Shown here: positions 8,554 through 21,850 of the stretch, one piece after another | Numbering within the stretch: position 1 is the first letter of the stretch | How the letters are laid out: every line of letters starts with the position of its first letter | Assembly (NCBI GenBank): GCA_003427395.1 | Contig: BFEA01000297.1 | Location: 468,689 to 506,194, forward strand | Direction of reading: 5' to 3' | Source of the DNA: Chara braunii | Taxonomy: Eukaryota; Streptophyta; Charophyceae; Charales; Characeae | DNA: 37,506 bases | Made by a program: the position numbers and the translations under genes | The notes under the pieces: generated by a model | Told to the model about the DNA's origin: nothing | Seen by the model: the letters and a program-made list of their open reading frames with translations, nothing else | Databases searched by the model: none

Positions 8554-11500
8554 GTAAGTAGCCTATCAAGGTTGCACCCTTGTAGGGTGGGAAGGGCCCT
8601 TGTAGGGTGGGAAGGGCGCAAATTTGTTGTCCATGGGTGAAAGGAGCTTGTGCCTGTCGCGTGGTGCACGGCGATTGGAGCATGCGGAAAGGTGAATTCT
8701 CCATGGTCCAATGTGAATGGTGATGTCTCTGGGATGCAGATTACTGATCTGGGCCAATGTTTTTATTTTAGTCCTTTTTTCTACTAGAGGAAACACATTC
8801 TGGTGCCAAGAGCTTACATTTCTGTGTGAGCATGCACTGCAACAAGACTGATTTGATTTCAAGGGGCAACGATGCTGATGTCACCTTTGAGTTTCTGATG
8901 CACGAAAAGAACATGCACCTGCACAGGAAACATAGTTAAGTTTGAAAATGCAATGAAAGTTCCACGACTGTGGTGTCAGACCGACCCATAACTACAGGGG
9001 TTGGCTGCGGTGTCGGATGGGGAAAGGAAGAAAAAAGCCCCAAGCTTTTTCTACCGAAATTGCATTTTTGAGCTTGGCGGCTGTTTTCTTCACAGGCGCG
9101 TGTTTTTTGCCCTTGTGAGCTCTAAACCTGTTGTGTGCGTACTCGTTTCTTGAGAATGGACATTGAGCCAATCCAAACTTTTCAGAGGCTCAGGGGTACC
9201 GGACCAAAATGGCTGGCGGCGTCAGCCAGAAGCAGAAAAGAAAAAGCTCTGCGCTGGCATTTTGGGAAAGGTTGGCACGCAGGAGAAATCTGCCTCGACA
9301 AAAAGAGGCTCGGATGAACTGGTGATTTAACATTTAGATAGGACCTTTGCAGTGCCAGTGTGTACGATGTGACTTGAATCAGTACAACTGGACCTGGGAT
9401 TTGAAAACCCGTCTTCACCCGAACAGAAAGCGTGGTCATTATAGCTGTATTTGGGGCAACTATCAGTCTCAACGAAGCATTCTATTGGGGTGAAATTGGT
9501 AGTAAGGTCTGAAAACAAGTCCGCCAGTTCCGTTGTCCTTGTTATTGCTGTCTATGGGAGAGGAAATAAACATACTTCTGCTGTTTGTATACTCATGTGC
9601 ATTACGTTGATAACGACTCATTTGAGAATCAGTTTTTGAAATTGTGTCAATTTGGTAACTGTAAAAAAGCTACACGCAGAGTAAGCAGCTGCATGGTAGA
9701 CGTTGTTGAGAAATGAAAATCGTCTGTTTGTGCACTCTCATCTGTTTTTGGGGGGAAGTGGGAGGGAATTTACCTCTGTAGAACTGAGGAAACAAACAGG
9801 CTTGTTGTAGATGCAGTGTCTCTTAAGAATTCTTCTGGTTTAACCTGCATCCCAGTGACCTTCGGTTACGTTTAGTTGGTGTTTTGCTGCTGAGGTTTGA
9901 AGTAAAGATGACTTTGGCTGGTCAGGGTGGCATGCATTGCGGAACATTTGAGTGTCAACTTGTCAAGTTTTATGTGGCAACATTACTGAACTGGAGTCAC
10001 TGGACTGATTTTTTTTTTCTTTTCTGCTTGCCTTAGATAACATACTTGCTTTTTGTTGTTATTTTTGTTTCCAGATGCAACTGGTTGCATCCCTTCAACA
10101 TCCGTATGTTGTAAGCTGCCGGGAGGCATGGGTTGAGAAGGTAATTAAATAATGTTGACGTGAGCGTCTGGTGGTCAGTAAATGTGTGATTTTGTGACAT
10201 GTCACGAACCTGCGTACATATGATTTTGTTTTTTTCAGTATTGTGGTTGTGATTTGCCAGACCTTGTACGAAATCTATTGAAATGATATCATGACAGAGA
10301 GGAACATCAATTTGTATTGGAGTATCACGGCAGCGTACTGGATGAAAACGAGAAAAGAATTGTCTTCTAGCGGTCTGACTGCCCTGAGCAGCCCACAACA
10401 AGTCGCACTGAAAACAACTCGGCATAGTGCCAAGGGACACTGGCTATGGCGGCATGCAGACTCTCTCTGTGTAGGCGCTAGAAATAGTGTTGCTGTTTCT
10501 TTCCCTCATGCCAGGACTTACGAATGATATACTAAGTGGATCTGCATCTGCCTTGGTATGTTTGTCAAACCAAGTTTTGTGACAAGGCAAATAGCAGAAA
10601 TGACAAAGCAGTGATCAAACCAGCACACATATTGATAATTCTTTAGTCTCTTGATGAAGAACCCCTTTGCCTCCCAAAAGACAGCAGTACATTGACAATG
10701 ATAGCTCTCTGCTGTTGCATCTGCCTTGGTATGTTTGTCAAACCAAGTTTTGTGACAAGGCAAATAGCAGAAATGACAAAGCAGTGATCAAACCAGCACA
10801 CATATTGATAATTCTTTAGTCTCTTGATGAAGAACCCCTTTGCCTCCCAAAAGACAGCAGTACATTGACAATGATAGCTCTCTGCTGTTGGTGGTCTCCC
10901 TATCAGCCTCTGTCATGATTATTCTCATCTTCCACCCAAGCCTAGAATGGTTCTCCCACCAATGCTGAAGAGTAGAATGCTTATCACACCAATGCCCAAA
11001 CGCAGAATGTACCATGCTGAAGCTCTTCTTGGCGACCACAGTCGGAGATGTGTACCTTTCAGTTAGCAGCGATGTGCATCGTTTTGACGACCTTTTGGTC
11101 ACCGATGTCCAGTTGACTTCAGTCCTTCCTTGCCATTCTGAGGTATTTCAGCTTCTTGTGCTGGGGACCCAGGTGGCTGGTGATCTTTTGAGGGAGAGTC
11201 CTCGTAAAAGCAAATGTGACAGGCCGTTCTCCCATCTCCAACTTGGTGGCCAGCAGGATTTGATCAATCTTGCGGACCAGATCCTGGAAGCTTCTGTGGA
11301 TCAAACTTGCGGACCTGGTTGCGGCTCCTGTATGTCGTTGCAGTGACTAAGCTGCTGTGATATAACTTGCGGACCCTTCCGCTAGCGGCGATGTGCATCT
11401 TTTTGAGGACTTTAACTGTAAAGTGGATGCACCTGAGCTCGAGTGTCGCTCTCTGCCTCCTATCTCGGCTGCTGGATTTGGGTCTGGGCATGTGATGCAG

Positions 11501-14307
11501 TTGTGGGTGTGTTTGAACTTTGAACACAATCTCCCTCAGTTCATGAGATGTCGAAATGAATGCTGTGTTGCTGTGGTGATTGGCAAGGGAAGGCTTGTTC
11601 GTATGCTGTGTTTATCAATACGTGCACTCTGTTCTCGATTGACTGTATGTGTAACATGTTGATATAGGAAGATGGTAGTGCGGTATTTCAGTGGTCCCGA
11701 ATTGCAGATGTAGGTTGGAAATTGAATTTCTTTGAGAGTCATTCCAGTAGCTTTCAGTTCTATGGGCACTGCCATTTTCTTTGAGAGTGCAATATGGTCT
11801 AATAAACATCTGGAATTTGGGGAATTGTCAGGGTCTGATGATCAATGGCAAAGGATCAGCTAGCCTGAGACCTCCATTAAGCTGTTGTGATGTCATGCTT
11901 TCTTGTTTTTCTGCTTGCTGATTGATTGGTGTTAAACCACACAGCCGAATGGCCCTGCATTGTAGATGTTACTTGTATACGAGTACAGGGCCAAAGTCTA
12001 CATTTATCGGTGCCATTGGTTTTTGATGAGACTGCCATTGGATGTTTCTAAAATTTTTGAATGCAAAGCAGCATTTGATGAGTGCATTGCATACATTGTG
12101 CATTTCTGTGTGGTTATCAGCCAGAAATGGTGCTTATGTTCTCAATGTGATGTTTATTGTGGTTTTCTGCACCATGTTGCTTGCAGGGTTGTTATGTGTG
12201 CATTGTAACAGGCTACTGTGAAGGCGGGGACATGTGAGCAAAGTTCTCTTCTTTGCCCCTCCCCAACCCCCTTTACGTCGATTCCCACTTCCACTACATG
12301 CCCTACAACCTGCATTGTCCTTCTCTCTATCTTCCTTACCATTTGTCTCTTTCCCTCACATTCTCTCTATCGTTCTATCTCTTTGTGTTGATTACCTCTC
12401 CCGCTGCCCCTCCTTAATCGCAACTCGTTTGCAAAAAGTGGCCACATGGTAAGGCAATTGACCTCCAGAGAAGATAACGAAGATGCGAGGACAATGACGG
12501 CAATGGCAGTCATGATGATGACAATGGAGATGACAAGCATGCAAGGAGGGAGACGTCTCTCCCTCCCTTGTCATTGTCCTTGTCCTAATAATGATTGTCA
12601 TTGTCATTGAGGAACAAGATGAAGAGGATGAAGAAGAAGAACACGGAAAGAAGGAACGTGAAGGAGAAAAAAAGCAAGAAGGAGATCATGTTGGTACGAC
12701 TCCATTACTGCTCCAGCTGTGTTTTTTCCCCCCCTTTTCCTGCTCTTTCTGTTTGGTAGATTTGCAGGAGTTTTCGGTTTCTCCTAGTATTGCGTTATAT
12801 TATTGGAGGGTTGGAAGTTGACAGACACCGGACCTTTTGGAAGTATGTGGTGGCCCACTATTCCACGCGGCATCTTTTCCTACTCATCTACCATGTTGTC
12901 TGTCAACCTTCCCTGCTTTTGTGCCAGCCATTGTGATGTATTATTTGCTCAGCAATCAATAATCAATAGAATCTATGGATTCTATAGGAAAGATTTATGC
13001 CTGCCAGTCTGCTGTGCCAGTTTTTTTTTTTTTTTTTTTTTTTCCCCCCTGGTGAAGAAGAGACGGGTGCAGTGTGCAAGACTTCAATTATGAATTAACA
13101 CAATGAGTATATAGAGGCACAATGCGTGCTGCGCGAAGTTTCTGCGTGCGCATTGAACCCGTGAGGGTCGCAACGGTGTGCCAGGGCGACGACAGAGACG
13201 TGATCGCAGGGGGAAGTCGGGCATGTGGGCACTCGGCGCTTCGTGTGAGGGAGTGAGAGGTGGGCACTCGGCGCTTCGTGGGAGGGAGTGAGAGGTGGAG
13301 AGGGAGAGAGATTATGCGGCCAGGGACAGCGAGAACGGAGGTGAGTGAGGAAGAGCGGGAGAGCTCGCTGTTGGGGAGCAACAGCGAGATCGCTCGTGGT
13401 GTAGAGGCGGGTGTGATCGCAGCCAGAGCAAGAGAGAGAGAGGTGGAGAGGGAGAGATCGCACGGGCAGGGACAGCAAGAACTGGGGGGAGCGAGGAAGG
13501 GCTGGCAAGATCGTTGGGGGGGAGCGACAGCAAGATCGCAGGTGGAGTAGAGGCAGGCATGATCACAGCGAGAGCGAGAGAGAGGTGGAGAGGGAGAGAT
13601 CGTGTGGGCAGGGAGACCGAGAAACATTGCGTGCCAACGGTGGGGAGTGAGGGAGAACGATGGCGATCACCGGCGGCGAGCAAGAGCGAGATTGTGCGGG
13701 GGGGGAGCAACAGCAATATGGGGCAGAGGCAGGCATGATCACAGCGAGAGCGAGAGAGAGGATCACAGCGAGAGCGAGAGAGAGGTGGAGAGGGAGAGAT
13801 TGCGTGGGCAGGGATACCAAGAAACATTGCGTGCCAACCGTGGGGAGTGAGAGAGAACGAGGGAGATCACCGGCAGCGAGCAAGAGTGAGATTGCACGGG
13901 CAGGAACGCTGAGAAACATGACGTGGGAACGGGGGGGAGTGACGGAGAGGAGGTGGTCGTGCGAGGGGGAGGAGGAGGTCGAGCAAGGGGGAGGAGGAGG
14001 TCGGAAGATGGGGAGGAGGTTGCACGAGGGAGAGGAGGTCACACAAGGGAGAGGAGGTCGGGAGAGGAGTAGGACAAAAATGATGATGGTGGGACGAGGA
14101 TCGAGGATGGAAGCAGAGGAGGAAGGAGTGATCCTGATGATGATGGCAGCGACGGAGGAGGGGCTGCGATGGGACCGCACAGAAACACAGCATGCACACG
14201 CAGTGATGGAGGGAAGAGGAGGGGGTTGCTTTGCGGACATTTCAAATTTTTTTATTTTTTATTTTTCTCAAGTTTTGGACTACGTGTGGTCACGGGTCCT
14301 TCCTCCC

Positions 14308-14367
<60 letters not shown>

Positions 14368-15171
14368 CAACTTCGCAGCAGCTTAGCTGCAGCAGGTCCA
14401 CTTGTCCCTACACTTATACAAATCGCTAATGTGAGAATTCTTGGATCCGGGCCGTCTGTGGACCTACCGGCCCGACGGCCCGGATTCGGCCCCGAACCTC
14501 GAACTTCGTCCCTGATCTTAAAGTTTTAAGATCGCGCGGCTATCCAGGCCGTTCGGGTTTACTGGCCCGACGGCCCAGATCACCCCGTGGTCTTAAAACT
14601 TAAAGATCACCCTAGCAACTTCGCAGCAGCTTAGCTGCAGCAGGTCCACTTGTCCCTTCACTTATAAAAATCGCTAATGTGAGAATTCTTGGATCCGGGC
14701 TGTCTGTGGACCTACCGGCCCGACGGCCCGTATTCGGCCCCGAACCTCGAACTTCGTCCCCGATCTTAAAGTTTTAAGATTGCGTGGCTATCCAGGCCGT
14801 TCGGGTTTACCGGCCCGACGGCCCAGATCACCCCGCGGTATTAAAGTTTTAAGATCGCGGGCGAATCCGGGCTGTCTGACCTGGAACGGCCCGGATCGGC
14901 GCGTGCTGCTTGGGGAACCGGTAGGGCCTTTCAGACCGTTGCGGCGCGGGAAAGTGTAGACCGTTGTTACCCGCCCGACCAACTACTCTAGGTACGCGAC
15001 GTGCTACGGTACGCGACGTGCTACAGCCCTACGAACTATCTTGGACGCTGCCTACGCGACGAAGTGCTGCTACTACTCGACAAACTACTACATTCCCTAC
15101 GCACCCTTGCGACGAACATCTTGATGCGTGCTCCCTACACCCTCTCTCTCTCTCACTCCCTCTCTGTCTCC

Positions 15172-15203
<32 letters not shown>

Positions 15204-15293
15204 GTGCGGGCTGTTTGTGCAAAGGTGCAAAGGCTTGGTGAAGTGCACTCGAACGTGCTTGATTTTGTGCGGCGGCAGGATGGGCGACTCAGG

Positions 15294-15389
<96 letters not shown>

Positions 15390-15959
15390 NNNNNNNNNNN
15401 NNNNNNNNNNNNNNNNNNNNNNNNNNNNNNNNNNNNNNNNNNNNNNNNNNNNNNNNNNNNNNNNNNNNNNNNNNNNNNNNNNNNNNNNNNNNNNNNNNNN
15501 NNNNNNNNNNNNNNNNNNNNNNNNNNNNNNNNNNNNNNNNNNNNNNNNNNNNNNNNNNNNNNNNNNNNNNNNNNNNNNNNNNNNNNNNNNNNNNNNNNNN
15601 NNNNNNNNNNNNNNNNNNNNNNNNNNNNNNNNNNNNNNNNNNNNNNNNNNNNNNNNNNNNNNNNNNNNNNNNNNNNNNNNNNNNNNNNNNNNNNNNNNNN
15701 NNNNNNNNNNNNNNNNNNNNNNNNNNNNNNNNNNNNNNNNNNNNNNNNNNNNNNNNNNNNNNNNNNNNNNNNNNNNNNNNNNNNNNNNNNNNNNNNNNNN
15801 NNNNNNNNNNNNNNNNNNNNNNNNNNNNNNNNNNNNNNNNNNNNNNNNNNNNNNNNNNNNNNNNNNNNNNNNNNNNNNNNNNNNNNNNNNNNNNNNNNNN
15901 NNNNNNNNNNNNNNNNNNNNNNNNNNNNNNNNNNNNNNNNNNNNNNNNNNNNNTGTTGC

Positions 15960-16005
<46 letters not shown>

Positions 16006-18605
16006 AATCTGACTAACTACAGGCCTGCCCCTTCCCCTCCCCACACGACCGACATCTGAGAAAAAACATTTGTGGTGAGCGGGAGACAGGTATGCTACGT
16101 GTGACACACACACAACAGGTGTGTTCAAATCCGAACAACCACTTACCCAGCAAACCACAACTGGAAGGAATGCAAACTGTAATCAGGTCTTTGACAGGAC
16201 AAATTAAAAGAAAAAAAAACATATATTCAAGGCATACAAAGCAGCAGCAGCGTTGCATCGGCAGTGTCAACAACAGTGCACAGGTGAGCCTTAAAAACAG
16301 CCCGGCCCAACCCACACCACACCCGGACCAACAAACCCCCACCCACCCTCATTTGCACCCTTTTCCCTTCAATCTTTTTGCGGGCGAAGCTGCAACAGGT
16401 AGGACGGATTGCCACAGAACTCACTTCAGAACAGGAGTGGTTCTACACAAGGAACCTCAAACGCCACATCTGAGCAAAAACAGCGTCTGCGAACAGCTCT
16501 CAGAACACTCAACAGGTATGCCACCACCAAAACAGGGCCCACGACCCCTCTTCCCCNCCCCCCCCCTTCCCTGACGATGCCCCTCTTAATGCCATGCAAC
16601 TTCTTCTCCTTTGCGAGCGAAGCCGCAACAGGTCATCTAGTTAGAAATAAAGACCGAACCAACTTGAAGCTATGAATTATTGATATGTCATTTACAACAC
16701 CTATTGTAGTTCAAACCAGAATACTAGTCATCAGAGCCTCCAACTTGGACATTTCCCCATCAATTCTCTAGGATACTTTAGATAAATGACACCTAACCAC
16801 CCAACCGCCGTTCCCGGGTCTCCCTCCTTCAAACTGCTCATCACCTGATCTTCAGAAGGGAATGTTTGCTTGATATATCGCTTTTTTGTACTGTCACATA
16901 ATTTTCTGGTAATCATAAGGTATTGACAGTGAAATTGGTTCAAACCACCAGTACATGGCCCTGGGCAACTTGAGAAAACGAGAGAGCCTCAGGGCAACTG
17001 GACCAAAATGGCTGGCGGTGTCAGCCAAACCGGAAACAAAAACACTGTGCTCAGTGCGCTGGCATTTCGGTAAAGCTTGGTGCACCAGGGTGAAGCCGCC
17101 AGCCTCGGATGCGCTGGTGGTTTAAGGCTGATGCCACGGATGTACTGTGGTTTAAGGCTGGAGATGGCATTCCTAAGATGGACAGCATGACATAGTAACG
17201 TGTAGTGTGTGTTTTCAGTCTTGTGACCTATCAGCAAGGTGAAAGAAATTATGTCTCTGCAGAGTGGTTTGGATCTGAAATTCTGAATGCATTGTCTACA
17301 TTATGTATTTGTCATGGAGTCTGGGAGGTGGAACATTGTGTTAAGTGGAAAAGGGAGTTGGTGTGTGGGATGAGAATTGCCCATACAATGAAAGAAGGGG
17401 AATAGGAGGGAGAAAACGCACAGAAGTAAAGGTTCTATTGTTTCTGTGCTTGTGTGCTTGGCAATTGTTCCCGCTCAGCGATCAGTTGATTAACTTTGGG
17501 AGTGCAGAGAGGCATCATAAAATGAGGCAATGGGAGTTCCGTTGACAGTCAAGCATTGGTTGGACTTGATTTTGATACAGGGGCGATTTGCTGAAGAAAG
17601 CCAAGGGAAAACATTTTGAAGAGGAGGTGAGCGCCAACTTGTCTGGGAGCACTGGGCTACCCGGTGGGCTTTGATTTCTGTGCCTGTCTTGCATACGCAG
17701 CCAGTCATGGAAGAGGAGGCATCATTTTTGGCAAGTCAGCGGTGGTTGCGTCTTTTTTGCACTTTTACATAGTTGTCTTCTCTCCTCTTGCGAAAGTGTG
17801 AGGGATCTTTTGCGGCCGTTTTTTGGTTCTTTGCTCGCATTCTGAGATGCAGGCAAGAATGCTTTGTGTCGTAGTGTTAGATGAATCTCTAGGCAAAGTC
17901 ACGTTTCCTGGTGCAGATGATTTAAGCCTTCTTATTTGTTGAAGATCCCTCGTATGTTTGCCTGATTACCCCACAATTAATGGAACGGCTGGCAAGAAAA
18001 GAAAAGCTCCATGCCAGGCGATGGGGTGACGAAAGGGTCCTGCCATTGGCTCATGTAATGTGAAGGTGACGTACGGGTTTTGCCTTCTGTCTTGCCTCGT
18101 GGTTTGCCTTGAGGTTTGCTTTCCGGTTTGCGCTTGTGTTTATTTCAGGTTGTCCTTCGGTTTTGGTGTCTGGTCTGCCTATTGGTTTGTTTGTGTTTGG
18201 TGCATGGTGCTGCTTCCTCCGGTTTGGCTTCTGGTTTGACGTCCTGTTTGACTTCCGGTTCTTCCCGTTTGCCTTCCTGTTTGGCTTCCTGTGTGCCTGG
18301 GTGTCATCTCGGTAGGCATGGACTTCCAGTTTGAACACTTCATCCTTGTGCATGTGAACTGACATTATAGAAATTGATCTATAATTGTTAGGAATCTATT
18401 TAGGGCGGGGGGAATGATCTGGGTGGCGAATGATCATCTATGACAAAATTAAGCACAAGGCTGCTCATGGATTCCTTGCTGTAGCCACTGGAGTGGGCTG
18501 TGCCTAGGCCTATTTTGTGGGATCTCTATTGAGTCTTGACTCACTTCTGTAATTTCTCTGTTAATGGGTGGGTGAAGGGGGAAAAGGGAGAGCGCGCGCG
18601 CGCAC

Positions 18606-18675
<70 letters not shown>

Positions 18676-20890
18676 AATGTTTTTCCTGCTCGGTTTGATG
18701 CTCTTTTAGACGTGCTCAGTGTGGGAGGGTGGTTTTGTTGTCTCCCAAATCTTTGTTGCACAGCTTTGTTTAATGTTCTGGACCCAGGAGATTTGCATGC
18801 AACTGTCCACGAAAGCACTCTTGACTGTATGCTGCCTTGTACATTTTCGTTGGTCTTGTGCCACAGAAACTCGCCAAGTGGTTAGCTCAGATCCTGCTTG
18901 CCCTGGACTATTTACATGCCAATCATGTTCTCCACCGAGACCTGAAGGTATGGTGTAATGCTTTCCTTGCCCATCTGCTTGGCAGAGAACGACTTCCATT
19001 CTGGCGGGATAGGGTGTGGGGGGAAGGTCGTACATGGTATGCTTTGATGAGGTTTGGGGGTGTAATTGGGTTGATGGTGCAGAGTGTATAAGGCCGCAAA
19101 TTGATTAAGGCAGCAAGGTCATGTCTTGGTTCGCTATGGGTTTCTGATTGGCAGCTGATCTATTAACTGACCTCTCAGGGACCTCTTTGGATTATTGTTT
19201 TGTAAGAATATTTTGTGTTACATGTGATTATATGAAATGAACACTGCATTGGCAGCTAATCTATCAACTGACCTCTCAGGCACCTCTTTGAATTATTGTT
19301 TTGTAAGTATATTTTGCGTTACATGTGATTATACGAAATGAACACTGCCTATGTTTGTCTAGGAATGTCTCAAGAAACTATAATGGTCAGTCTATTGATG
19401 TCCATTGCGGGGAGCAGAGCAATGGGAGCATGAATTCACGCAGGAGTAGTTTAATTGTCAGCTGATTGTGTGCGTGTGCGTGGTCTTCTCTTTGCTGAAC
19501 AGTGCTCCAACATTTTTTTGACGAAGGATGCACAAGTACGGTTAGGTGAGTGGCTAGCAACTGCATCCACCCCATGCACTCATGTAGTAGTGGGGATAGC
19601 ATCCTCATATGATAATTGGTCTGCAGTACTGTGCATTCGTTTGGGCATTTTGTCTGAGGGGATGATGCATGCAACCCTGGCACTGCTTGGTTTGCTGTGT
19701 TTGTTAGATATGCATGTAATTGTATGGATTTACTCTTTTATGATCCCCAACTGCCTTGAATTGACCTGAGGACAGTGAGGAGCGAATATCGTAGCACTGT
19801 TGTGTCCATGGCACTTCTTTAGCTGACTGCAGTATTGATTGTCATTGTATTCTTTGGAGAGTAGCTTTGTCTTTTGTTCTGCCGCTAAAGGACAGTTCAG
19901 TGCAACACAACTCTGCAGCATAATGTCGAAGTAGAAAGGCTCCCGGTTGTACACCATGTAATGAGGCCGAGATCGACTAGGATAGTTGTGGGGTGGAAAG
20001 GAAGGGCCATGAGGCCGATATCAACTAGGATAGTTGTGGGGTGGAAAGGAAGGGCCATGAGTCCGAGATCAACTAGGATAGTTGTGGGATGGAAAGGAAA
20101 GGGCCAGCGTGCAGTTAACTGTCAAGGCTTGGGAAAAGAAGTCCCGGGAGGAGCCCGCTTGCCTTTTCATGCGACTTCCACATATCCGGTTTTGTTATTG
20201 GCTTGAGACATCAAAAAATTAAAAAATAGGAACGAATGGTGCTGGTCTCAGGGATTATCCACTCAAGGTGGTTCGTGATGTATCTGAAGTGTCCGTGTCC
20301 ACGATTCGTCTAGTGGGCAATGTTTTCCATTCCCTTTGTCTCTGGGCATCTTCCTGATTTCCCCGTGGGCCTTGTTTACCCTGACCATGCTGCTGTGTTC
20401 CCCCAGTTCATCCTGTAGCCGTGGGTTTTTTAGTCAAGAAAGCAGAATGATTCAAATGCAACGGAAGTACGTACCCAACCCAACTGGATTGTCTGGGTCC
20501 GGTCAGATGATGGTACCTCAGGGCCGTCACCCTTCAAGGATTTGAGTGGAAAAGAAAAGCACGCAGGCCAAACGGCCGTACGGTACGACAGGGCAAACCT
20601 TGGCCGCGAGTTGGTTAATAACTCAAATTCATCCGGCTTACATAAGATGGTCCTAACATTATCGTGTATCGTGTATCATATCTTGTCCAGAGTTGAACTC
20701 GTGACCTGTTTACTAACAGTTACATGTGCTTACCTTTTAGCCACATGGGGAAAGCAGGCCCATCTGGGCCACCTTTTTTGGGCCATATAGTACTGCACCT
20801 GGCCCACTGAGTACGACATGCCCACATTTCACTGCACCCAGGCCACGTAGTACCACACCTAACCCACATCGCTCCACACCCAGCCCATAC

Positions 20891-20970
<80 letters not shown>

Positions 20971-21812
20971 ATTCTTTTTCACCTGTATCTTTCTCCACAC
21001 CTCTGCCGTGCCTGCAGCCATGGTATGCTATCAATTGTCAAGTTAATTGAACACTTGGCATGGCAGATGCTTACGAACACTTGGGAATATCAGTAGGCAT
21101 GGCAGATCCTTATGGATGTGATTTTTTCCATTCCTGTTAGGGGCGTCCATGTTGGGTCCATCCTTTTTCATTGTAGCTATGGCAAGATTTGGCTATGTCT
21201 ATTTGGAATGGATGGTGCAGAACTCTGGATATGTACTTTGGTTGGATTGTAGTGTCATTTGTGCTGAGAATCTGCTTGGCTGAGTGGGTTTTATGGTGCT
21301 TACTGGGGTTGCTCTGCTGAAGTTTGTGTTCGTATCTTGGGGGGGATGCGGCGGGCTGCGGTGTCTGCAATTTTCAACAGGTGATTTTGGGCTTGCGAAA
21401 ATCCTGGCAGAAAATGAGATGGCGTCCTCGGTGAGTATTGAGTGTGTGCAGTTTGTGGTGGTAATCCAGATAGAGTATTATTCATGCTTTAAGCAAAATG
21501 CAATGGTACCCTCATTTGTCAGTATTTCTATCTCATAGAAAGGGAGACTGGGCTGTTTCCTTCAGGGATAAGCACCGATGAATAGGATGATGGCAGGAGG
21601 TGATGCTAACATAAAGATACTTGTGCGTAGGATTCACCTGAGTACCTACGTTGGTGAGACCATCTAGGTGGGGATCCATGAAGTGGCCCAGGCAATCCCA
21701 GTGCAACTTGGTAAAACCCATGGAAAAGTAGAAATCCCATGAACTTGGGGAAAAAGAATGTTGTGTAAAACTGCATTGCAAACAACATTGGGCAGAGTTC
21801 CCCTTGGGGTTC

Positions 21813-21850
<38 letters not shown>

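Larger units (their letters stand above)
12234..17580 (+). other. NEK: NEK intron C-D (5347 bp including a gap)
   Basis: Contains an inner palindrome, the purine-rich array, the poly-C tract, the 248 bp duplication, GT/GA/CT microsatellites, the N gap and the R2 element. True length is uncertain because of the gap. No second gene is recognised. Confidence 0.75.
17627..18866 (+). other. NEK: NEK intron D-E (1240 bp)
   Basis: Contains the degenerate GGTTTG-type repeat and a GC/GA microsatellite; otherwise nothing recognised. Confidence 0.75.
19546..21380 (+). other. NEK: NEK intron F-G (1835 bp)
   Basis: Holds the 48 bp minisatellite, the tRNA-like segment, a CCCA-rich minisatellite and a long GA tract. 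Confidence 0.75.

Noticed and set aside
13660-14529. A 290-codon + frame, Arg/Glu-rich then poly-Pro
   Set aside because: The length comes from the purine-rich array and the poly-C tract, which exclude stops. No recognisable protein.
18051-18365. Minus-strand Lys/Asn/Arg repeat protein
   Set aside because: It is the translation of the degenerate 12 bp minisatellite; the period being a multiple of three explains the open frame.
19961-20206. Small repeat protein with [16 protein letters not shown] units
   Set aside because: Three copies of a 48 bp minisatellite inside a NEK intron. No signal beyond the frame.
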